Assembly: GCA_014529385.2 (NCBI GenBank)
Contig: CM043959.1
Location: forward strand, 993,358-1,057,357
Length of the DNA stretch: 64,000 nucleotides
Reading direction: 5' to 3'
Source: Adiantum capillus-veneris
Lineage: Eukaryota; Streptophyta; Polypodiopsida; Polypodiales; Pteridaceae
The notes under the pieces are model-generated. The model was not told where the DNA came from, searched no databases, and saw only the letters and a list, made by a program, of their open reading frames with translations. The translations under genes were made by a program, and so were the position numbers. Each line of letters opens with the position of its first letter. Within the stretch, counting starts at the first letter, position 1. Of the stretch, positions 31,612-44,640 are shown one piece after another.

Positions 31612-32250
31612 CTAGGAAGTGCCTTTGCCTCTACCCATTTGTTTACATAAAATGTGGCCATGCATATGTACTTATTTTCCTCGGTATAACCTTCTTGAAT
31701 GGCATCATGAAGTCCAGTCCCCATTTCATAAATTCTCCCAAGGGTTTGTGGTTAGAGGGGTCATATCTGAAGCTATTGGCCTCCCCATTCTCTGGAAAAT
31801 ATCACATGTTTTACAAAAAGCCCTTACATCTGACATCATACTCTGCCACCACAACCGTGCTTGGATTATCTTCTTATAAGTAATGTCTATGGAGAGGTGC
31901 CCTCTTACATTCCCATCATGTGCTTCAATAAGCCTTGCACTCATAGGTACACATCTCCTCAATACACCATCAATCTCTAGTCAGTATACGCAACCAACAA
32001 CTATTGTGAACTTCGGACTTCTTACAATGACTGCTTTCTTTTTGGATTGTGGCAAGTCATCTAGTATTATACCAGACATCCTGCCACTTTGGATCTCTAA
32101 ACCGGCTTCATACTAATGGCTTCCTTCAATGACTGGAAATTGGCTTCACATTTAGCTGTCCATATATACTTCACTCCTTTTTCGGTTAACGCATATAGAG
32201 GAATGGCCTTTGCTGCAAAAATATGGACAAACCTCCTATTAAAGAGGGAC
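31612..32250 (-). pseudogene. Ty3/gypsy remnant D: RT end and integrase start
   Basis: Minus strand. The right part holds RT/RNase H text (KGVKYIWTAKCEANFQSLKE, near 32110-32200). The left part is the integrase H2C2 region (GHLSIDITYKKIIQARLWW, CKTCDIFQRMGRP) followed by WGLDFMMPF at the start of the core. RNase H is mostly missing. Element C interrupts it at 31611/31612. It is a different gypsy family from A-C, nearer to those with CDxCQRxGRP. Confidence 0.75.
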
Positions 32251-32859
32251 TATTTACTTCGATCTTGTTGCTCTGCTTCTCTCCTTTGCGCTTCTCCCTC
32301 TGCTCTCATACTGGTAGCATCAGCCTCTCATCACCATCGCCACATCGCCCCTCCCCCCTTCCTCCTTCCTCCTTGTCGTGATGATCCCCCGCCTCCCCTT
32401 TCGCCTCACCCGCTGCCCCTCAGCTAGCAGCTCCTGCAGCCTACGTCCCCCTTTTATTCAACCCACTTGCCTCACGCCCCTCCCCCTTCTTGTCCGTCCC
32501 CCTTCACCCCCTCCCCTTTTCCCCTCGGATTTCACCATGACGACTCCCCCACCCTGTACGGCCCCTCCTTCTGAGGGAGGTCTTGTGGAGCAGATAAGGG
32601 ATGTAAAAACTCCTTTCATCAGCAGTAGAAGTCATAGATGGAAGCTCAAGCTCCTCCATAGAGGGACTCAGATGAAGCCCCCTCGTCCGACCTGCCAAGC
32701 CCACCATCTGACTTGCGCTGTCGCTAGCAAATCAAGCGAGCCTCGCAGTAGAGGTGGAGCGCCTTCAAGCCACTTTTGTCATCTGCAAGATTATTGGCAG
32801 CCATCACAATCGAGGAGAGATACGCAACCTTTTATTGGCCTATCTTCAAGCAGAGGTAG
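32250..32859 (+). pseudogene. Unidentified plus-strand reading frame, 5' part
   Basis: C/T-rich segment with proline- and serine-rich frames, then near 32735-32859 a more protein-like stretch: VERLQATFVICKIIG and NRGEIRNLLLAYLQAE. It continues after the solo LTR at 34456 as VGKIIDIRLLRRGDYQIEFE. The style resembles DUF4283-type gag-like proteins of plant LINEs, but I cannot confirm that. In-frame stops occur upstream, so the start is not known. Confidence 0.4.
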
Positions 32860-34455
32860 TGTAACATTTAATGGCCTAATAACTTATGTGTAGCGGAAAT
32901 TAGCATGAACATAGTGGGCATTTCATTAGAATAGATTCCTAATGAGAATTACAAGAGTGCTTGGGTGGAGAGAGCAACAAAAAGCATAACACCTAGTTAG
33001 ATAGCATCAACAATACTTTCAAAAGAGAGAGAAATTAAGCTATTGACAACAGTTGAGGACCAGATTTGCATGGAGCCGGTCCCCCCTCCAAAAGGCTTTG
33101 TATTATGGTTTCTCCCATCAAGAGAGACATTGTACAATACAATTCTTTGTGTTCCTTCAAGACTAGCTAGTGCAATGAAGATGGAAGCTTCATGCACTAA
33201 GCAAAACACTTAATCAAACACAACTTGAATTATCCCCGTTCTCAGACCCAAGAACTCACACACCTTCGAAGATGGTGAGAGCTAGCAGGGTATGAGAGTA
33301 GATTGAGAGGAAGAAGGAGTATCTTACGAGAAAGATGTACATCTCCTCACATAATCACTCATATGTAGCATAGCTTAGCTTAGTAATTAGCTTGGTAGAG
33401 GAGATGAGCATGCATTGAAGCTTGGCTCTTGGTTGGATTTGCATCCACATGCCAAGAGAGTGTTGATGTAGGCTTCTATCTCACAAGCTTGGAGTAGGTG
33501 ATGAGTTCTCCATTAAAGCTTGGGAAGAGATAGTGTATTCTTTCTTCACACATGGTCAAGTGTGAGTGTGTGTGTGATAATGCTTTTCAAAAATCAGCCC
33601 CCTCTCTCTCTTGGGCGAGCCCTCTTGCTAATTGCTCTTGCTGCAGCCTCATTGGCCCTCCCCAAGTCAAGCCAATTACAATTAAGCAGCATAAGTGATA
33701 GCCTTCTGACATGTGTCCCCCTTTCCCATTTTGTGAGAGCTTTAGGTAATTAAATAATTAAACTAAACTCTCATTGGACCCCTTTGCCTCCTGGCCAATA
33801 AGAATCAGGCAAGCCATGGGGCTCCTGAATGCTCATTGGACCCCTTGGGAGACTGCCCAAGAGGCTTCTAGGAGACTTAATTCTCATTGGTTTCTTTTAT
33901 TAAATGTTTTTAAATTAATTAAACTAGATTTACTCTAGCTTAATTCTCATTGGTCCACTTCAAGGGTCATCCAATAGAAATTGGGCACACCTTGTGGGCA
34001 TCTGGCCTAGGGAGCTGACATGTGTCCCTCATTCCCTTTGTGTAAAGGGAGCCTGTGTGTGTGTGTGTGTGTGTGTGGCTTTCTCTCTCATCCCCTACCT
34101 TTAGGGCTCGCCCCCTCCCATGTAGGGATGTGCAAAGACTTTTAGGGCACACACAAAGCATCCAATTTTCCCTAGGGTTGACCTTTGGACACAACTTTTG
34201 AATTTTGGAACCTTAGCATTTTGGAAGTCTTAATGGGCTGAACCTTAGGGTCTTTTTAGCCCATTGTTACACATGGCTCTTTTGCAGATGGCCCCCCCTT
34301 TGGATCCCTATTTTCCCTCCTTTGGATCCCTACTGTGGCCGATCTGCTAGCTTAACCAATATTCTAGCTTTTTCTCCCCTGGCCTTCTCCACATTAAATG
34401 ATCAGTTTAATATGAGAAAATCATTTAGGAGAATTAGATATTGATTATTATGACA
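32860..34455 (-). mobile_element. Solo LTR of family E (1,596 bp)
   Basis: Minus orientation, TGTAACATTTAATGGCC at 32860 to ATTATTATGACA at 34455 (plus reading), with a perfect 5-bp target duplication GGTAG (32855-32859, 34456-34460). It matches the E 5' LTR at 47854-49485 over most of its length but lacks that copy's 48120-48300 repeat. No internal region or primer site: a solo LTR made by LTR-LTR recombination. Confidence 0.9.
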
Positions 34456-34770
34456 GGTAGGGAAGATCATAGACATTCGGCTTCTCAGACGAGGAGACTA
34501 TCAGATAGAGTTTGAGGCTTCCAAGATGGCGGCCAAGGTCATCTGAATGAGCCCATTGACCTCCTCCTCCTCCCCCACCTCCCGCTCCTCCTCTCTCCCC
34601 AGTGGGGCCCTTAACCTCATCCACCGACCCATCCCACACTGCTCCTTAGACGTAGGGGATTGGACACACATCTGTAGCGCGACAATCTCTTGGTAGTGCT
34701 TTTGCTTTGATTCGCATGGCTCAAGAGGGACAACCCCACCTAAGGATGTCACTTCTGGTTTAGACCTCTC
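34456..34770 (+). pseudogene. Unidentified plus-strand reading frame, 3' part
   Basis: Continuation of the frame interrupted by the solo LTR: GKIIDIRLLRRGDYQIEFE, ASKMAAKVI, a stop, then a Ser/Pro-rich low-complexity stretch and SLDVGDWTHIC. Joined to 32735-32859 it gives about 75 consistent residues. Decayed; family uncertain. Confidence 0.4.
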
Positions 34771-35005
34771 CTTTTGTAGTAGGAATTAGGGTTTTTTATT
34801 TTAGGGTTAGGGTTTCAATAGAATTAGGGTTTCGGATAGCCACGTCATCACTTTGTGACACTTGGGGCCCCATCGGATGGGTCCCCATAAGTTGGTAGGA
34901 CTTCTTCTTCTTCTGCTACTTGTTCTTATTAGGGTTTAGGCCCCTCGGCCAACATTTGCAAGTTGGCCCCATTCTTTAGGCTTTGACATGTCAGCAATTT
35001 GTGAC
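34771..35005 (-). mobile_element. Two LTR-end fragments in tandem
   Basis: First fragment to 34860 with TTAGGGTTAGGGTTTC motifs and end CATCACTTTGTGACA; second to 35005 ending CAGCAATTTGTGACA. Both are U3 ends of A-related LTRs in minus orientation, left by successive deletions. Confidence 0.7.
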
Positions 35006-35602
35006 ATCTTGCCCTTTCCGAAGCATTGTTTCTTGCTTTGCTTTTTGCCTTTTCTGTCTTCGTCACTCGAATCTGAAGAGCTAGAAGAGCTGTCAGAAGA
35101 AGAAGAAGAAGAAGAACTGGGTACTCCTTCAAATCGAACACGCTTCTTCTGTTTCTTTGCCTTATCAATGTCGACTGACGACCCAAATAACCCCGGAAGT
35201 CAGTGCCCTTCTTCTGCTTTTTGCCGTGCTTTTTAGATTTGTTCTGCACGTCAAAAAGTTGAGCAATCCTTGCGTCAACCACCTCTTCTAATTCCTTCTC
35301 TGAATATTGCTTGTGATTAGAAGGTTTCTTGAGAGCGGGTTTCGGGGTGATGATGTGGTTTTCTGCCATTGCTCATGCACTTCCTAAAAAGAAGTCTCGC
35401 TCATATATTTTGCAAATTTTGGGTCCTTCGCAAAATTGAGCATCATGTTTGTTGCATCGCCAATCAATTGATGATCCTCCATCTCTTGTCTCTCCCCCTG
35501 AGTAGGCCGAGGCGGGCCATACTCTCTGCCGGAATCTTCGTTGTGATCCCAGCCCGCGTCTCCGGATGCAGAGGGAGTCGACTGATTCTTGCGTGAAGCC
35601 AT
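35006..35602 (-). pseudogene. A-type gag fragment
   Basis: Minus strand: MASRKNQSTPS at 35602, then GPPRPTQGERQEME, NFAKDPKFAKYMSE, and after a frameshift KPSNHKQYSEKELEEVVD and the Ser-rich linker. Close relative of the gag at 24846-26039. It ends inside the linker, joined to an LTR end at 35005. Confidence 0.85.
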
Positions 35603-35671
35603 AGGTGCCGCGAAAAAAACATTGGGATCGGATTTCCCATAGGAGAGAAATCGGCCGTACTCTTATACCAT

Positions 35672-36255
35672 TGTAACAGACTTGGACACTCCAAGTCAAG
35701 AATCAATCGCGACAGCACCCAATAACCACTTCAAAACAATTCACAGTTCACAATAGATTCAACACTGGCCCGGCAAAGTTCTGTGCCTAGAGATATTGGC
35801 CCCAAAGACTGGCGCCCCTTTCGGTATTTCTTTTTGTATTAATCAGTTCAAAGTACAAGAGAGTGGTTAGGGTTTCACTCTTAGACTCTACGTCCAGATG
35901 CTTTGCAGAGTGCAAGCCCTCACCACTTATTTAAATGTTTACAAGGGATGCCAAAAGCGGAGCCCCAAAAGCTTCCAATCAAAAGCAAGGTTTTCTCTCT
36001 CTCTCTCACACAAGCTCTCTTTGAGCTTTTAATAAAATAAAGCAATAGTGCTCTCTCTCTCTCTCTCTCTCTCTATCTCCCATTTTCGGATTTTCAGCCT
36101 GCTGCTAGGGTTAGGGTTAAGGTTTAGGATAGTTTTTACGATTAGGGTTAGGGTTTTTGGCATATTTTAGGGTTTTCGAGTTTAGGGTTAGGGTTTGCAA
36201 AATTAGGGTTTTCAGCAGCTCGGCTCTCGGGCAGACATGTCATCACTTTGTGACA
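35672..36255 (-). mobile_element. A-type 5' LTR (584 bp)
   Basis: Plus reading from TGTAACAGACTTGG to CATCACTTTGTGACA. A degenerate primer site lies at 35659-35670 (one to two changes). U3 has a dense telo-box zone (at least six TTAGGG-containing motifs at 36105-36215). A (CT)n run lies at 36050-36075. Confidence 0.9.
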
Positions 36256-36724
36256 CAAACTCTATCTCACGACCGCGATCGCCAAGTTGGAATTAGTTGG
36301 AGCTTATTCCAACTATTCCAGAGTTAGGTTCAAGTTAGTCAAACTTCAAACAAGGAGACTTTAGAATAAAGGAAAAACCAGACAAGACTTTAGAGAAGGA
36401 GACTTCAGATATTGACAACTTGAAATTACTGGATTTTTACTTTCAGATTTAGAGGCGAGAGAAAATACAACTGGGATTGGATAACAACATTGTACAATCA
36501 GATGCTATAACATTACAATGAGCGCAAGAGCTTGATAGCTTAGCACTAGACTCGAGTACAAGATACTGAGAGTCGGAGGATTCAGGGCTCCAAAATGAAG
36601 TTGTGTTCCCTATTTATAGGTATCAAGACTAGGTTCTGACTGACTGCGAATTATACAGTTATTGACCGATAATTACTATTGGTAATCCGATCAGACGTTG
36701 GCACTCTATCAAGGTAATTCCCAC
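36256..36724 (-). mobile_element. LTR-like fragment G
   Basis: Non-coding. A minus-strand TATA motif (CTATAAATAGGG) at about 36609-36622 suggests an LTR promoter of another family. Boundaries not resolved: it lies between an A LTR and a gag fragment. Confidence 0.35.
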
Positions 36725-37265
36725 TATCTACATCCTCAATCGCACACGCTTCTTGGATTTTCTTGCTGCATCAAACATAGATTTCTGAACTAAATAAGTG
36801 GGGTGATCTGTTAAACACTTCTTCTTCGGAGAGCTCTTGGTAGCCTTCATCAATTTATTGACCTTATGGCCAAGAGCATAGTCTAATTCTTCTTGCAAGT
36901 ACAATCTTTCCTACCCTAAACCCGGCTTTGCTTTCTGCTTCATGACCGCTTGAGAGCAGCAAGCCATCGAGAATGAACCTCGTCAAGTGGATGATTCTTC
37001 AGGTACTTTGCTTATTGTGGATCCTTGGAGTACTTGATCATCTGCGTGGTACAAGTGTCAACCTGAAGTTGACGCTGATACTCCATCCGATCAAAATCGC
37101 TTGGCGGGAATGGGCCATGCTCTTCCCTCCATTCCTCGCCGGCTCTTGTTGGAATCTCCATTGGTTTCTTCACCTGTGTGGATAGGTCGAATTGTTTTCT
37201 CCCTATTGTATTCATTGCTTGAATCCCTGTGTGTTGTGACAAAAGGGATTGGATCCTTTGTACAA
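36725..37265 (-). pseudogene. Gypsy element F gag N-terminal fragment
   Basis: Minus strand with frameshifts: FPPSDFDRMEYQRQLQVDTC near 37050-37100, MIKYSKDPQ, then ELDYALGHKVNKLMKATKSS near 36830-36900 and KSKKRVRLRM near 36735. The order matches the gag N-terminus of element A (GPPRPTQ, FAKHPKFAKY, AxxKRVRFD), so F is a more distant relative. Truncated at the left by fragment G. Confidence 0.7.
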
Positions 37266-37279
37266 GAAGAATCGTCTGA

Positions 37280-37291
37280 GCTCTGATACCA
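37280..37291 (-). other. Primer-binding site of element F
   Basis: Minus sense TGGTATCAGAGC, exact initiator tRNA-Met type, one base after the LTR. Confidence 0.85.
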
Positions 37292-37292
37292 T

Positions 37293-37834
37293 TGTAAAAA
37301 ACTTGGACACCCCAAGCCAAAGATCTCTACTAACACATGTGAGAAAACTGCAAACAACAAAACGGAATTTGAAATAGGGAGAGAGAAGAGTCAACACAAA
37401 ATGGTGAAGTCCCATTTCTAGATGCAATGGCCCCAAAGACTAGTGCCCCTTCCAGTATTTCTTTTATTTCTACAATGTCTGAGGGTCCTCTCTCTGTAGT
37501 GCTCCCAAGATAATCTGCCGGATTGAGAGGCCCTGGCACTTGTTTAAAGGCCCCTGGCCAAAAGCATACAAAAGCTTGCACTCTCTGAGCCTCTTCATAA
37601 AATGCGAACGTCCATACGGTGCCACATCATCATCGCCAGTGTTTTCTGGCCAATCCGTACGATCTCCCACATCATTAACGGCTACGCAGTTTGGGGTCCT
37701 TGCTTTTATTTTCAAAGGATTTAGGCCCCTCAACCGAATCAATTGATTAGGGTTAGGTTTGTAACCCTAACCCCATTTGGGGCTCTCAGCTAGAATCTGT
37801 AAGTTAGGTTATACCACGTCACAGTTTTGTGACA
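37293..37834 (-). mobile_element. 5' LTR of element F (542 bp)
   Basis: Plus reading from TGTAAAAAACTTGGACACC to CACAGTTTTGTGACA. Same layout as the A LTRs (inner block GGCCCCAAAGACTAGTGCCC, telo-box-like CCCTAACCC and TTAGGGTTAGG near 37745-37775) but diverged. Confidence 0.85.
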
Positions 37835-38305
37835 TTAGGCTGGGACAAAAAATCAACCAATGTATTTAGATCCTGGCAAAAACTTGAACGCGAGCTTTGC
37901 TCCTCGTCGCTATATCACACGAACAAAGTGAAGGGATCAACGACGGATGTTAAATTTGTCGTTGATCAACCTTGATCTTGCAAAAATATTAGGGGTCTCT
38001 CCTACGTCGCGGATGTCCTTCGACCCTTGGAATCTCGCTTCCAAGCCCACAACCTTACCCACCTGCAGAAGCACGCGTCCTTAAAGAGGATACGAGGTTG
38101 CATCTATAAAAATCTTGCCCCCCTCTCCCCATTTGCTGCGACGATCCAATGTGTCTGATCCCACCCGCCGTCTTTCAGATGGCCGTGCAATCGCTGATCC
38201 CCTTACTACGCCCTCTTGTCACATATAGACGAGGGGCTCACCAACATCCAAGGCACATAGCGAAGAAAGAGAGCACGGACACTCTAGGCTTCCCCTTACT
38301 CTCTC

Positions 38306-38322
<17 letters not shown>
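37835..38322. other. No gene recognised
   Basis: Unclassified sequence with only short frames. Ends in a (CT)n run before the CA repeat. Confidence 0.5.

Positions 38323-38379
<57 letters not shown>
38323..38379. repeat. (CA)n microsatellite
   Basis: Uninterrupted CA run of about 56 bases. Confidence 0.95.
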
Positions 38380-41300
38380 CCCCTCAAAATGTGATAGAAA
38401 GAGGCACCAACAAAAGAAGCACGTGAGGAGACGAGTGGGTGAGTCATGATATTTTCCACAGATTGTCTCTTCTTCAAAGATTCATACTCATGTCTGTAAG
38501 AAGTCCTAGCAACATGTGTCCCCACAAATCCAAACCACACTTGCATCCAGGTATGCTCCAAAGCTCAAGAACGAGGTCGAAATTTCTAAGGATCGATTTT
38601 TTTAATCAATGCAATCTTGCATTTAGGATTGCTTGCTTGCCAACATATCATCGTTTCTACAACACCTTAGTCATCGCCGCAGTTGTTGGAGCTACTGAAC
38701 TATGTGCCAAACAAAACCCTACATATAGGTTTATAACTGCATAATGCAGAAATGTATTTGGGACATAGCGGCCCAAAATTATTTGCTCTTACATGACCTT
38801 GTCATGTTTCTGAAGAGAAAAATGGATGAAAGCATATTCATCTGACTTAAAAAAGTCAAGAAAAGCATATTTAAAAGGAGAATAAAATCAGATCATATGC
38901 ATACATGGAGGTTGAACATAACATGCACTTACCTGTAATCATGTACACTTTGAAAACTTGAAAGAAACAACTGAAAAACCCCCTCGGTGTTGCCTTTGCA
39001 ATCCAAACCCCTTGGTTAGCTTTTGCAATGTCAAACCACTTGGTTAGACTTTTTATAAAAACTACACAACTTAGCAGCCAACGGTGACCAACACAGTCTA
39101 CCGTGTATAACAGTTATTGAAGTCACCTTTGGAAGTTGAACTTATCTACTACCCCTTGGCACATTGTGAACTTCTTTCTTTGAAAGTACAAGTGTGAAGG
39201 TTCAAAAAATTGACCATCAACACTTAGTAAGTAATTTAGTAATCACGAGTTGGGTCTTACCCCAAAACTATGTTCGTATAGACACTCTCAGTGCTCGAGA
39301 CAAAATAGGAGATCCGTTCAAGTTGGAATCGTATTCACGACTGGATCTTTTCTAAACCTGAAATTCCATAATCTTGGGTTTTTGTGAACAGCCGTGATCT
39401 ATGAAATGCTTGCTTTATCTATACACCTTGGTAGAGATAAGCCTTTAAAAGTTTAAGACTTTCAAAAAATCGACTTGATCTTCACACTAAACATATGTAG
39501 TGCTAAAATAAAACCCAAAATATCAGTAATGGCAAGACTCTTGCTTGTCCATTATAATCAATGGGTACTCACCTGGATAAAATTATTCGATCTTGAAAGC
39601 AATCATCGATGGATTACAAACACATGGCTCATAGCCAATCCAAAATAGATGGCTCTTACCCCTTCCTTTTACCATATCAACATAGAAAGATTTTAATAAA
39701 ATCATGCCTAACTTCATTTTTCCTACAGAGAATTAGGAAAGAGAAAGAAAGAGTGCTTGATTGAGAAAAAATCCCTTATTCTAGTGTGTTGCATGTCCCC
39801 TACGTATGCCTCTTTGCAGACAATGGTTGTGTCATAGCCTATGTTATAAGTATACAACATTGTGGTTGTATGACGCTCTCGTAGAGAGAGGTAACATAAG
39901 TCACATCTTGACCAACTTACCTTGTATGTGGTCGTGACTATACCAGGGTGACTTAAGTATGGCACTTTGCCTCTGAATAAACAGAGATAAAAAATCTTTT
40001 AAGCCTATCAACAACTTACCTCGTCCTTGACAGAGTAGCTAGTGTTATAGCGGAAGCGTAAATAGTAATGAATTATGTCTACCTCACTAGCATGTCGTGC
40101 ACGCAGAGGTGTAAACCCTTGGCGACAATGACAGCCCCTACACATTGAGCCGATACCAGAAGTACCTTGCACAAACGGACATGGATACGTCGCAATTCAT
40201 CGTTGTCATACGTAAATTGTGAGCTTATATCCTCACTTTGCCAAATTCCCACAACTATGTGCCAATGCCGTTGATTCGAAGTCAACGACAGGGTCTTGGC
40301 ATAGGTTAGAAGCCTTGCTTCGCATGAATACTGTCAAAGCACTTTGCTTTTTATAATAGGCAATCCTTGCCAGCTTAAAGGTTAAAATGTAGAAAAACAA
40401 GAAAACTTGAAATTGTCTAACCTGGTTTCTCTCTTGTGGCCGGTTGCCTGAGTTTTTGAAATAAAACTTGCTTAAATCTAGCTCATAGCCATATCTGCTG
40501 CGCAAGAGAGAGTTTTTGTATGCACCATATACGCCGTCTTAGCACCCACTGAAATAACCCGCTGACATTTTCCAAGTCCCCCGCCCCCCAAGTTCGTATG
40601 CTCATAGCATATTCCAAATGTGGGAAGTCTTGTCTTTGCATGATACATCTCAGTAGCCCCACTTTGCATGCTATCATTAACACAGATTCTTGCTCATGGA
40701 CAGATGTCATAGCAAAACAAAGTCGACCTTGTCGAGCATTTATAGATAACCGACCTTGTTGAATTGTACCACGTATTGAAAAGCAAACAAAAATATGCAA
40801 GATATGTACCTCGTACCTGCTGGGCTTGATCACTATTGTCCTTGACCATATAGATTTGTCTCGATCGACAAAACTTCTGGAAAACTTTGCCTAGGAACCA
40901 TGTCCTAGCAAAAATGCAAATCCAGCACACGAAAATAGAGAAACCCCGTTTGGTTGCCCAAGTTGTAACAAGTGGGCGGCCATGCCGAGCACCTTTGTCC
41001 TAAACTCGTCTTAGATATAATAGCAATACCCATTGAATGGTCATGCCATACTCTGATAAACCTTCCACAAATCGATATGCTCATAACATACTCCAGATTG
41101 TGGGTAGATATTATATCATAAGCATAAAAAAGGAAGCCTTGCTTCTAACATTGCCTTGTTGAGATACACTGGAGAAGCCCTGCTTTTCACCCAGTTTCGT
41201 ACTCAAGCGGTGCTTACACTGGGCTTCAACCAATTGTTGCTCTTTGATAACAAAGTATTTAGCAATGGTAAATGTTACAAGTCGTGCTTGTGCCTTGAGT

Positions 41301-41750
41301 GCATAAAATGCACACACATATCTGTTGCATGTGATATAAAAAAAATATCAATTGCGTACCTTACAAAGCCCTTATGATAATTTCCTTACCGTTAGAATAA
41401 CATTGCTTTGGCTTGACACCCTCGGATACCTTCGAGCTTGCATGCTTATGCGAACCTTGCATGCCTTCAAACTTGTCTACTAATAATGCTTGTCCAAACG
41501 ATGTCCTAGCCATGCAATGGCATCTCTTATCCACGTTGTGCTTGCCAAGATGTTGAGCCTAAAGTTTCTTATTGATAATCTTGAAGGTTGACAGCCTTGT
41601 CTAACACCCTCCTTGCTTGGTCATGTTTAGACCTGAGCCTGAACGGCCTTCCCGAATCCGATGCCTTGCTTAAGCCATGCTCAAATGCTACCTTGCCTAG
41701 CTTCGAGACAAACCTGCAAATTACTGTCGTGGGTACAAACCCTTGGTTTG
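38380..41750. other. 3.4 kb without recognisable genes
   Basis: Only short frames on both strands, none with a known motif. Some phrases recur in degenerate form, for example GCTCATAGCATATTCCAAAT near 40600 and GCTCATAACATACTCCAGAT near 41080, so it is probably old repeat DNA, perhaps in part the R-U5 side of the H LTR. Confidence 0.5.
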
Positions 41751-43416
<1,666 letters not shown>

Positions 43417-43429
43417 AATCCCCTCCATT

Positions 43430-44640
43430 TTAAAGTGAGGTACTGGTACCAAGCTTCATGGCTTCCTTGTAGGCTGCCAACAACTCTGGATAATCTCTGA
43501 AAAATTCTTCATTGACCCACACTGCCTTGTGGGTTCCTCGATCCTTGAACTTCAAAAAGTACTGTCGCACTTGCTTCTTTGAACCATGGTGAAACCGATG
43601 CAATAAGACTTGCTCCGGTTCCATGACTTCGGCCTCATCTATGATTTCTAGTTCTTCTTCTTCGGAAATGTCCTTTGGAGATGCACCCTGAAACACTTTC
43701 AACCAAGAAAATTGAAAAAAGTTGTGCATTGGTCATGAGTTAGGCAATTGCAATTTCATAGAAACCTCATTGATCTTTTTTATGATAGGAAATGGACCAT
43801 ACATTCTGAAAGACAACTTAGGACACTTCTTTCCGACTTGCTTAAGATGTTGCTTCATGATTCTCAAATAGACCCAATCCCCTTCCTTGATAGTAACATC
43901 CTGAGGATGCTTGTTAGTGTGCTGTGAGTAAGACTCATGAGCCTTGCTTAGCCGAAGCTTTACACTCTCAGAAATCTCATCCAACGATTGACTTTCAGCA
44001 TTGGCATCAAGCAATTGATTGACCAAGCGAGTCAAAAGTGACTCAAATAGACGGCCAAAAGCTGCCTCATACGGAGTTCTACCAATGGCAAGAAATAAGA
44101 GTCATTCAAAATTGCATGGACCAATGGGAGATAGAGCTCCCAATGAGACTGTTGATCATGCACATATGACTTCAAAACATCAAAAGCAAACTGATTGTAA
44201 ATTTCTGTTTGACCATCTGACTGTGGATAAAAAGCGGATGAAAAATTTAATTTTGTGTCAAAATTTTCAAAGAGATCTCGCCAAAAATTTGACGTGACCT
44301 TAACATCCCTATCTGAAACGATTGACTTCGGTAAACCACAGAGGGGGTACCAATGCTTAATGAACAACCGTGCTACATATTGTGCAAGGATTATGGCCTT
44401 ACAAGGAATCAACATGCAACATTTGTTGAAACGATCAACAATTGTCAAACATTGAGTGTTCCTTGAATGCAAACTAGGTGGAAGGTTAGTCACAAAATCC
44501 ATAGAAATGTCCTGAAAAGGCATGTTGGGAATAGGCAATGGTAGCAAGAGGACTTGCTGCTTACCCTGAGGAGCTTTTACCTTTTGACAAATGGTGCACT
44601 GTGTGACATAACGAAACACATCTTTCGCATCTTAGACCAA
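43430..44640 (-). pseudogene. Chromovirus H integrase with chromodomain
   Basis: Minus strand, three frames in order. Core and zinc region at 44619-44032: CTICQKVKAP, then catalytic Asp in LTIVDRFNK, Asp in SIVSDRDVKVTSNFW and Glu in YPQSDGQTEIYN. GPY/F module at 44035-43733: KEGDWVYLRI, MYGPFPIIKKI. Chromodomain-like tail at 43729-43430: LLHRFHHGSKKQVRQYFLKF, AVWVNEEFFRDYP. A chromodomain would direct integration to marked chromatin, as in chromoviruses. Frameshifts between the three parts inactivate it. It lies just before a polypurine-like tract. Confidence 0.85.

Noticed and set aside
32378-32893. 171-codon proline/serine-rich frame as a protein gene
   Set aside because: C/T-rich low complexity and not in the same phase as the better stretch that crosses the solo LTR joint.
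34272-34276. End of the solo E LTR at 34271 (TGTTACA)
   Set aside because: No target duplication there; the end at 34455 gives a perfect GGTAG duplication and matches the start of the E 5' LTR.
36105-36215. True telomere end or chromosome-fusion scar
   Set aside because: TTAGGG units are irregular, short and at a fixed place in several LTRs.
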